NCBI GenBank assembly: GCA_041483135.1
Contig: JBGPFE010000019.1
Location: 6,071-70,070 of the forward strand
Length of the DNA stretch: 64,000 nucleotides
Direction: 5' to 3'
From: PALSA-1004 sp041483135
GTDB lineage: Bacteria > Pseudomonadota > Gammaproteobacteria > Burkholderiales > SG8-41
Positions 58,060-64,000 of the stretch are shown here, one piece after another. Both the position numbers and the translations under genes were made by a program. The stretch's first letter is position 1, and every line of letters starts with the position of its first letter. The notes under the pieces are model-generated. The model worked only from the letters and a program-made list of their open reading frames with translations. It did no database searches and was not told the DNA's origin.

Positions 58060-58869
58060 ATGCAGAGCTTGGGCGTGTTGAACTTTGTCCTGGATGCCTT
58101 GCGCAAGTTGGGGTTGCTCGAAATCGCCTACCGGATATACAAAAAAGCGCTCGCAACGAACGCCTGTGGCGCCCAAAGTCGATCCGAGGCCGATGGTTTA
58201 CCGCTTCCGCCTTCCGACTTGATGATCCTGGCGGCCGGCTCGCCGAATGTCGATTGGTTTCTTCATTTCGGCAAGTCGATGTTTCAGATCCTGCTCGGGA
58301 CACTGCAAAAGGAGGGGGTCAGGGTTGAAAGCCTGACCGCGGTCCTCGAGTTTGGTTGCGGCTGCGGCCGTATTCTGCGACATTGGCATTCAGTCCAGGG
58401 GCCGCAACTCCATGGGGTGGATTACAACGTGCGGCTCATCGAGTGGTGCCGCGAAAGTCTGCCCTTCGCCCGGTTCTCGACCAATACCTTATACCCGCCT
58501 TTGTCCTACCGGGACGGGATGTTCGACTGTGTGTATGCGATTTCTGTTTTCACCCACATGTCGGAGGAACTTCAAGCGTTGTGGGTGAAGGAACTGAAGC
58601 GGATTGTTCGACCGGGTGGCTATTTGCTTTTCACCACGCATGGAGAAAGCTTCCGGAAGACGCTCACGACACCCGAGCGCGAGGCATTTACGGCAGGGGA
58701 CTTGGTCGTCCGCTATGCGGGAGCGAGCGGGATGAATCTGTGCAGAGCCTTTCACCCCGAAGCCTATGTGCGTCAGCGCATGAGTGAGGGCTGCACTGTC
58801 AAGGACATGATGCCGGCGGGTACACACGAAGCTCTCCATCAAGACTTGTATCTGCTGCGCAGGGATTAG
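58060..58869 (+). CDS. Class I SAM-dependent methyltransferase
   Basis: 269 residues. SAM-binding motif LEFGCGCGRILRHW near residue 95, acidic LHGVDYNVRLIEWC near 118, DCVYAISVFTHMSEEL near 160 and LKRIVRPGGYLLFTTHG near 185. Substrate unknown; similar proteins occur in polysaccharide or small-molecule clusters. It has lower GC and other codon use than its neighbours to the eye, and it is framed by GGGTCAG palindromes on both sides, which suggests it arrived as a cassette. Confidence 0.9.
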   Translation: MQSLGVLNFVLDALRKLGLLEIAYRIYKKALATNACGAQSRSEADGLPLPPSDLMILAAGSPNVDWFLHFGKSMFQILLGTLQKEGVRVESLTAVLEFGCGCGRILRHWHSVQGPQLHGVDYNVRLIEWCRESLPFARFSTNTLYPPLSYRDGMFDCVYAISVFTHMSEELQALWVKELKRIVRPGGYLLFTTHGESFRKTLTTPEREAFTAGDLVVRYAGASGMNLCRAFHPEAYVRQRMSEGCTVKDMMPAGTHEALHQDLYLLRRD

Positions 58870-58895
58870 GTGCGAGATCGCTGGACCGATCAAGC

Positions 58896-58959
58896 ATAAA
58901 CAGGGTCAGTGTTGCTTTACCGCTGCGCTCCCCGGAAATCTGACCCTGACCCTGTTTAT
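58896..58959. repeat. Inverted repeat with ATAAACAGGGTCAG arms
   Basis: ATAAACAGGGTCAG (58896-58909) and CTGACCCTGTTTAT (58946-58959) are perfect 14-bp inverted arms around a 36-bp loop. It follows the methyltransferase stop directly and precedes the convergent amidohydrolase stop by 18 bp. A second CTGACCCTG overlaps arm two. Confidence 0.85.
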
Positions 58960-58977
58960 CAATGCGCCGAAGAGTAC

Positions 58978-59967
58978 TCAAGCTTCGCCCAACAAATCCC
59001 TGGCGGTCTTCTCGGAAACGGCTGCGCGCTCGCTCGTCGTGAGACCCGGGATCGCATCAATCGAAGCAATGGGGTCGTCCGGACCCATATCGAACGGATG
59101 GTCCGTTCCTATCACCACGCGGTCCTGTCCGACGATATTGATCAGATGCCGCGCTGCTTTTGGATCGTGCACGAGCGCGTCGAAATAAAACCGGCGCAGC
59201 AAGTCGCGCGGCGAAGTCTGCGTATTCTTTTTTGGTTCGGGGCGCACGCGATGACCATGCGCAAAACGGCCGATCTGGTAAGGGACGAAGCCGCCGCCGT
59301 GCGCCAGCAGGATGCGCAGTTTCTTCAGCTCGTCGAGCGCGCCGCTGAACATGAGATGCGCCACCATCAGCGTCGTATCGAGAGGGAATCCAACGAAGTT
59401 GTTCAGGTAATAGTCGTCCAGGATTGCGCCCCGCGCCAGGCAGTGATACGGATGCGTGAAAATGAAGCAACCCGATTGTTCTATGGCCTTCAGCACCTTG
59501 CGAAATTTGGGATGCGCGAGCGGGTCGTTTTCGATCGACGTCCCCATTTCGATGCCCTTGAATTTGTGTTCCTTCACGACGCGTTCGAGTTCGGTGATCG
59601 CCGCGTCAGGATCCTGCATCGGCAGATGGGCCAGGCCGCGCAAGCGGTCCGGCCGCTGGGCGACCATCCGGGCGATGCCGTCGTTCGCAAGCCGCGCCGC
59701 CTCCAGCCCGATTTCCGGACTCAGCGCATAAAAAAAGATCGGCGGCGCGACCGAGATGCCGGCCACATCCATGCCGACGCGGTCCATCCATTCGACCTTG
59801 GCATCGACGTCGTAAAAAGCGGGCTTGAGCTCCGCCATCGGGCCGTGCGCGTAGAAGTAGCGTTTGCCGTCCCTGATCTCGATTTTCGTGCCGTAGCGGT
59901 CGGGGCTGCGGGTGATCGCATCGATGATGGTCGGCGGAATTACATGGTTGTGCAGATCGATATTCAT
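58978..59967 (-). CDS. Amidohydrolase-superfamily decarboxylase-like protein (ACMSD type)
   Basis: 329 residues from ATG 59967, which has a GGAG ribosome-binding site; ATG 59976 is possible. Metal ligands: DLHNHVIPP near residue 4 (HxH), HPYHCLARGA near 172, AHGGGFVPYQIGRFAHGH near 215 and GTDHPFDMG near 285 (Asp). It belongs to the family of 2-amino-3-carboxymuconate semialdehyde decarboxylase and gamma-resorcylate decarboxylase, so it likely decarboxylates an aromatic or ring-cleavage product. The CocE-type gene lies ~150 bp upstream on the same strand. Confidence 0.92.
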   Translation of the reverse strand: MNIDLHNHVIPPTIIDAITRSPDRYGTKIEIRDGKRYFYAHGPMAELKPAFYDVDAKVEWMDRVGMDVAGISVAPPIFFYALSPEIGLEAARLANDGIARMVAQRPDRLRGLAHLPMQDPDAAITELERVVKEHKFKGIEMGTSIENDPLAHPKFRKVLKAIEQSGCFIFTHPYHCLARGAILDDYYLNNFVGFPLDTTLMVAHLMFSGALDELKKLRILLAHGGGFVPYQIGRFAHGHRVRPEPKKNTQTSPRDLLRRFYFDALVHDPKAARHLINIVGQDRVVIGTDHPFDMGPDDPIASIDAIPGLTTSERAAVSEKTARDLLGEA

Positions 59968-60114
59968 AAACTCCATCTATTCTTCGATGAATCGGGCCTG
60001 CTTCGATGGCTCCCCCGCTGGCGGCGGAAGCCGTACTCTCAAGTTACGCTAGGTCCTGAAATCCCGGGCAGGTCATACCGCCGCACGAAAATTCGCGGCG
60101 CACAAGCGGCCACG

Positions 60115-61866
60115 CTATTTCGGCGGGATGACCGGCAGCAGCACGCAGGCCCGGCGGCCCGGTCCCATATGCAGCGTCACGTCGCCGCCGAACACCGCGG
60201 CAGGCCGATCGCGCGGGTCGTTGTGGCGGAAGGGGCCGACGCCGGTAAATGTCGCATTCAGATTGCCGAGGCCCTTGACCGTGCCGCCGGGCCACTCGTA
60301 ATCGCGGCCGCGCACAGTGAGGCCGATCCGATAGCCCTTGGGCAGCACGACACAGGTCGGCCACACCTCGATGTCGAGTTCATAGATCTTGTGCGGCGTG
60401 AGTTCCTGAATTTCGTCATGGGTGTGATAGGGCCGGTAGGGCAGTGACAGCGCCTTGTCGAGCTTGCGATGGGAGGCGCGGAGCCAGCCCTGCGCAATCG
60501 GCGTGTGCGGGTCGAGCGCCCCCATGAAAGTGACTTCTTTCAAGTCCGGAGCGAACGCGCGCACCACCAGAAACAGGTCGGCATCCTCGGTGGCCGACGA
60601 GACCCACAGCTTGGCCGCGATCGGGCCCGTGATTTCCGTGCCCTTCCTGAGCGGCGGCGTGAGAAACGTTACGCCGTCCGCAAGGCCGCCGTAAGTGACG
60701 CTGCCCGCCTTTTTTGGCGCGTCGGTCGTAAGCGTATGGCCCTCGGGGTGCAAATAAAACTTTGTCCAGCGCGTCCGCTTGAGGGGCCATTCATCCTCGT
60801 GGCGCTCGACGAACTTCTCTCCCGCGTGGCGCACCAGCAGGCTCACCTTGGGTTGCTTCGACCACCCGGTATTTTCGCCCTTCAGGAAATGGCCGAAGAA
60901 GCGCTTCTGAATCCTGATGCCATAATCCGTATAGAACTCGGTCCAGTGCTCGATGCCGTGCACCTCGAGCCACTTCTTCCTGGACGCCGCGCGCACGAAG
61001 CCCTCGAAGTTGCCACGCGGATGCAGGCCCTGCCCGCCCCAGTTAGCGGATGAAAGCAATGGCGTCTTCACTTTCGACCAGTCAGGCATGCGCGAAATCC
61101 AGTAATCGTCGCTCGCCAATGGGCTCGCAAAACAGTCGGCTGCGAAGTCACGCCGGGTAGCGCCGAGTTCTTCCTCGCTCAGGGTCTCGGGTCCGGCTAC
61201 CCAGCCGCCGTTCATGCGGCTGCGATAACCGTTCTGGCCCTTGCCATGCTGCACTTTGGTGACCTGCCCCGGAAACCAGGTATCGGCGAACGTGCAGTAG
61301 ATGCCGCCGTGATGGCTGAGATCACGGTAATAATCCGCCGCGCCCTCCCAGATGCAGATCGCCGCCAGATGCGGCGGTTGCAGTGCCGCAACCTGCCACT
61401 GGTTCATGGCGTAATAGGAAATGCCGTTGAGTCCGATCTTGCCGTTCGACCAGGGCTGCTTCGCCGCCCACTCCACGCAATGATAGAAATCCCGAGCTTC
61501 GCGCAGCGACCACAGATCGAGCAGCCCGGGCGAGCGGCCGGCGCCGCGCGAGTCGACGCGCACGACCACGTATCCGTCCGGCACCCACTTCTCCGGATCG
61601 ACCACTTCCCAGTTCTGGTACTTGTTGGAGGAACCTGCGGGCACGTCCGGATGCTCGTCGCACATGCGGCGCCACTGGTCGATATACAGGTCCTCGAAAT
61701 GCAGCCACTTGCCGTAGGGGCCGTAGGTCAGGATGACGGGATACTTGCCGTCCTCGACCGGCCGGTACACGTCGGCCCGCAATACCAGGCCGTCTTCCAT
61801 CTCAACCGGCACATCCCAATCGATCCGCATGCCGTCGCGAACCACGCTGACCTCACGATAATCCAT
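60115..61866 (-). CDS. CocE/NonD-family serine hydrolase
   Basis: 583 residues. Alpha/beta-hydrolase with nucleophile IGLNGISYYAMNQWQVAALQ near residue 145 (GxSYxA), early VILTYGPYGKWLHFEDLY near 43, and DSRGAGRSPGLLDLWS near 110. The C-terminal ~230 residues form the jelly-roll domain typical of X-Pro dipeptidyl-peptidase/cocaine esterase proteins. Substrate unknown: esters or amides. No signal peptide, so cytoplasmic. Downstream is the ACMSD-like gene. Confidence 0.93.
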   Translation of the reverse strand: MDYREVSVVRDGMRIDWDVPVEMEDGLVLRADVYRPVEDGKYPVILTYGPYGKWLHFEDLYIDQWRRMCDEHPDVPAGSSNKYQNWEVVDPEKWVPDGYVVVRVDSRGAGRSPGLLDLWSLREARDFYHCVEWAAKQPWSNGKIGLNGISYYAMNQWQVAALQPPHLAAICIWEGAADYYRDLSHHGGIYCTFADTWFPGQVTKVQHGKGQNGYRSRMNGGWVAGPETLSEEELGATRRDFAADCFASPLASDDYWISRMPDWSKVKTPLLSSANWGGQGLHPRGNFEGFVRAASRKKWLEVHGIEHWTEFYTDYGIRIQKRFFGHFLKGENTGWSKQPKVSLLVRHAGEKFVERHEDEWPLKRTRWTKFYLHPEGHTLTTDAPKKAGSVTYGGLADGVTFLTPPLRKGTEITGPIAAKLWVSSATEDADLFLVVRAFAPDLKEVTFMGALDPHTPIAQGWLRASHRKLDKALSLPYRPYHTHDEIQELTPHKIYELDIEVWPTCVVLPKGYRIGLTVRGRDYEWPGGTVKGLGNLNATFTGVGPFRHNDPRDRPAAVFGGDVTLHMGPGRRACVLLPVIPPK

Positions 61867-61928
61867 GCCGCTGCGCCTTCCAAATAGTCTGGCTCATCAA
61901 TTCGGCGACGTATTATTTCCTGCTAAAT

Positions 61929-62071
61929 CTTTAACCGCGAAGGACGCCAAGGACGCGAAGGAAAAACAAGATAGAAATGGAAACAACTAAATTATTGGTC
62001 CTATCTAATTTATCGTCTATCGTTTCTGGCTCTTCCTTTGCGTCCTTCGCGTCCTTTGCGGTTCAAGGTTT
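61929..62071. repeat. Word-repeat inverted element, TTCGCGTCC family
   Basis: Left arm TTTAACCGCGAAGGACGCC and AAGGACGCGAAGG, AT-rich centre with AACTAAATTATTGGTCC, right arm CTTTGCGTCCTTCGCGTCC and TTTGCGGTTCAAGG. The arms can pair over ~35 bases. It fills most of the gap between the CocE and Gfo/Idh/MocA genes; nothing else was seen in 61867-62105. Confidence 0.88.
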
Positions 62072-62105
62072 AATCTTCCGGAGCATCCATCAGCGTGAGC
62101 GTGTC

Positions 62106-63104
62106 TTAGCGCACCTTTACCGGTTTGCCCGTCTTTGCCGATTTCACGATCGCCTCGAAGACAGCTACACCGTGAATGATCTGCTCGGCGGAAATCGGGA
62201 ACGGCGCATCGCCACGAACCGCCGCCGCGAACGCCTCCAATGCCGCCTTCACCGGATTGACGCCTTTATGATCGATGATTTCCGGCTGCGCGGGCGGGGG
62301 ATGCCCCGGCTTGTCGGGCGCCGGACTGAAGCGAAACACATCCAGATTCCTGTCGGTCTCGGCGAGACCGCGCGTGCCGTAGACCGCGACGCGATAATTA
62401 GCCGCGGTGGCAATTGAGCAGTTGAAGCTCGATGTCGCGCCGTTCTTGTGTATGAGCGTGACGGTTGTCGTGTCGTCAACGAGCGGGGCTCCCCGCCGCG
62501 TGTTGACGCAATAGACCTCCGCGATCTCGCCGCAAAGATCGATGAATCCATCGACGAGATGGACGCCTATCCCCGTCATTGCACCGACCGGGGTCTCGGC
62601 CGGATTGGTGCGCCACGACTCCTTCGGCATGAAAAGTCCGCCCGGCGCCGTCGCCTCGGCCACCCCGAAACAGATCGTGCCCAGGCGGCCGTCCCTGACA
62701 CGGGCGCGGATTTCGCCGATGGAGGGATGGAACCGGCGTTGATAGTCGATGCCGAGCACGATGCCCGCCTTCTTGACCGCATCGAGCGCCGATCTGGCGC
62801 TCGCCACGGTCAGCGTAAACGGCTTCTCCACGTAGATGTGCTTGCCCGCCCGTGCCGCGCGTTTGACGTGTTCCTCGTGCTGGCTATGAGGCGTGGTATA
62901 GACGACCGCGTCGATGCCGCGGTCCTTGAGTATGTTGTCCAGATCGTCGCGCAGCTCGATCTTGCGCTCCTTGCAGAAATCTTCCGCCTTCGCGCGGGTG
63001 CGCGTGTTGCCGGCGACGAAAGTGATCTGATCGCTCTTGCCCTGAACGGCGTCGACGATCGTCCTTCCCCACCAGCCAAGTCCGACGATTGCAGCTCGTA
63101 TCAT
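62106..63104 (-). CDS. Gfo/Idh/MocA-family oxidoreductase
   Basis: 332 residues from ATG 63104, preceded by a GGAGGAAGC ribosome-binding site. N-terminal Rossmann MIRAAIVGLGWWGRTIVDAV, then the catalytic-type motif HIYVEKPFTLTV near residue 93 (EKP) and a beta-rich C-terminal domain (from ~125). The family oxidises or reduces sugars, inositols or phthalates with NAD(P). The context (amidohydrolase, CocE hydrolase) hints at phthalate-like or aromatic compounds, unproven. The 63105-63323 region holds divergent promoters, no gene seen. Confidence 0.92.
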   Translation of the reverse strand: MIRAAIVGLGWWGRTIVDAVQGKSDQITFVAGNTRTRAKAEDFCKERKIELRDDLDNILKDRGIDAVVYTTPHSQHEEHVKRAARAGKHIYVEKPFTLTVASARSALDAVKKAGIVLGIDYQRRFHPSIGEIRARVRDGRLGTICFGVAEATAPGGLFMPKESWRTNPAETPVGAMTGIGVHLVDGFIDLCGEIAEVYCVNTRRGAPLVDDTTTVTLIHKNGATSSFNCSIATAANYRVAVYGTRGLAETDRNLDVFRFSPAPDKPGHPPPAQPEIIDHKGVNPVKAALEAFAAAVRGDAPFPISAEQIIHGVAVFEAIVKSAKTGKPVKVR

Positions 63105-63323
63105 GCTTCCTCCATCACGGTTAGCGGCTTCCTGTTCCGAGTTGACCGCGTCCAAAAATTATGACATACATCCACCCTCGCGGCATGATTCGGTTCGTCG
63201 AACTTCGGGCGGAGTATAGTCCTGCTTAATGGGTTACATCGAATCCGACCAGATTGGAACTCGTCGCACACTCAAGTCGGGAAGTGCCCGGCTGACGTGT
63301 GGTTGGAGTACCCTGTGTCCCCG

Positions 63324-64000
63324 ATGAACGGTCCGGGAGCGGTGCGGCTGGTGGTAGAGAACGCGGCCGTGCGCTACGGTGAGCTCGAAGTTCTCGCGGG
63401 CGTCAGCCTCAACGTCGGCAGCTCGGAGGTCGTCAGCATCGTCGGGCCGTCCGGGTGCGGCAAGACTACGCTGCTCCGCTGCGTGGGCGGGTTGACCCCG
63501 CTCGACGGCGGGGAGGTCCGTATCGACGGGCAGGTGGTCGACAAACCGTTGCCGAGCGTGTCGATGGTGTTCCAGCATTTCGGGCTCTTCCCGTGGAAAA
63601 ACCTCTGGCACAACATCGCATACGGCCTGAAACTGCGGCGTGCCCCCGCGGAGGAGATCGAACGCCGCGTCGTGGAGGCGATCGAGCTCGTCGGGCTCGC
63701 GGGGTTCGAGAAGTCGTATCCGCACCAGCTCTCCGGCGGCATGCAGCAACGCGCAGGGCTGGCGAGAGCGCTCGTGATGGAGCCCAAGCTCCTGCTCATG
63801 GACGAGCCCTTCAGCGCGATCGATGCCCAAACGCGGGAGCAGCTCCAGTTCGAGCTGCTGCGAATCTGGGACAGCCGCCCGACCGCCATGATGTTCGTCA
63901 CTCATGCCATCGACGAGGCAGTGCTGATGGGTGACAGGGTCGTCGTCCTGGCGGGCCGTCCGGCGCACGTTCGAGCGGTGCGCAAGGTCGATCTGCCCCG
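63324..64000 (+). CDS. ABC transporter ATP-binding protein (NitT/TauT type), cut by window edge
   Basis: About 225 residues visible from ATG 63324 (MNGPGAVRLVVENAAVRYGE). Walker A GPSGCGKTTLLR near residue 45, VFQHFGLFPWKNLWHNIAYG near 87, signature LSGGMQQRAGLARAL near 143, Walker B LLLMDEPFSAIDAQ near 162, switch MFVTHAIDEAVLMG near 193. The stop and the partner permease are beyond the right edge. Divergent from the Gfo/Idh/MocA gene. Confidence 0.94.
   Translation, partial: MNGPGAVRLVVENAAVRYGELEVLAGVSLNVGSSEVVSIVGPSGCGKTTLLRCVGGLTPLDGGEVRIDGQVVDKPLPSVSMVFQHFGLFPWKNLWHNIAYGLKLRRAPAEEIERRVVEAIELVGLAGFEKSYPHQLSGGMQQRAGLARALVMEPKLLLMDEPFSAIDAQTREQLQFELLRIWDSRPTAMMFVTHAIDEAVLMGDRVVVLAGRPAHVRAVRKVDLP

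Noticed and set aside
1..64000. tRNA, rRNA, transposase or integrase genes
   Set aside because: None could be recognised by eye on either strand; short or diverged tRNAs would need a covariance-model search to exclude.

Overview
This 64 kb window looks like chromosomal DNA of a GC-rich betaproteobacterium, probably of the Burkholderiales or a relative. The best evidence is the conserved cluster glyA-nrdR-ribD-ribE-ribBA-ribH-nusB-thiL-pgpA-pncC-recA (recA is cut by the left edge). The accessory part is rich in substrate-binding proteins of the Bug/TTT, TRAP, Liv and NitT/TauT types and in CaiB-type CoA transferases, which is typical of free-living aromatic and organic-acid degraders. No tRNA, rRNA, CRISPR array, transposase or phage gene was seen.

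Layout. 1-8.8 kb: housekeeping block on the minus strand (riboflavin, one-carbon, thiamine, phospholipid, NAD salvage, recombination). 8.9-12.7 kb: TRAP transporter with a convergent binding protein; a 37-codon ORF links the two membrane subunits through ATGA overlaps at both ends. 12.7-19.6 kb: pmbA, darP, mog-type protein, esterase, PilZ-like protein, UMF1 transporter, CBS protein. 19.8-22.6 kb: NitT/TauT-type ABC importer. 22.8-26.7 kb: exported TPR-CHAT protease-like protein and a VapBC pair. 27-34 kb: CaiB CoA transferase, membrane-anchored Mrr-like protein, HD hydrolase, MmgE/PrpD-deacetylase-amidase operon. 34-37.8 kb: hemerythrin with an FNR-type site, and glutathione-dependent formaldehyde oxidation (frmA, gfa, fghA). 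37.9-43.6 kb: Liv-type ABC importer and LysR regulator. 43.8-57.5 kb: catabolic island (Rieske oxygenase, CoA transferase, AhpD-like protein, TauE exporter, ThDP enzyme, ornithine-cyclodeaminase-like enzyme, TylF-like methyltransferase, hydroxyacid dehydrogenase, isocitrate/isopropylmalate dehydrogenase-like enzyme, Asp/Glu racemase-like enzyme and three orphan binding proteins). 57.6-64 kb: methyltransferase between two GGGTCAG palindromes, amidohydrolase, CocE-type hydrolase, Gfo/Idh/MocA oxidoreductase and the start of another ABC ATPase.

The most unusual feature is not one gene. At least a dozen intergenic spots hold elements with two inverted arms, each arm made of short 7-10 base words repeated in tandem. 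Several word families occur (GTGAAGG, CTCTGTG, TTCGCGTCC, GCCGATGAAC, GCGTTAG). They sit at gene 3' ends, often supply the stop codon, and read inward from either side they carry stop triplets in several or all frames. Short remnants of deleted paralogues lie next to some of them: a CaiB tail, a CHAT head, and separately an ABC permease piece.

Functionally, the Rieske O-demethylase-like enzyme could generate formaldehyde that the frmA/gfa/fghA genes detoxify. The importers and CoA/ThDP enzymes point to scavenging of aromatic and carboxylic acids. The window-wide link between these modules is inference.
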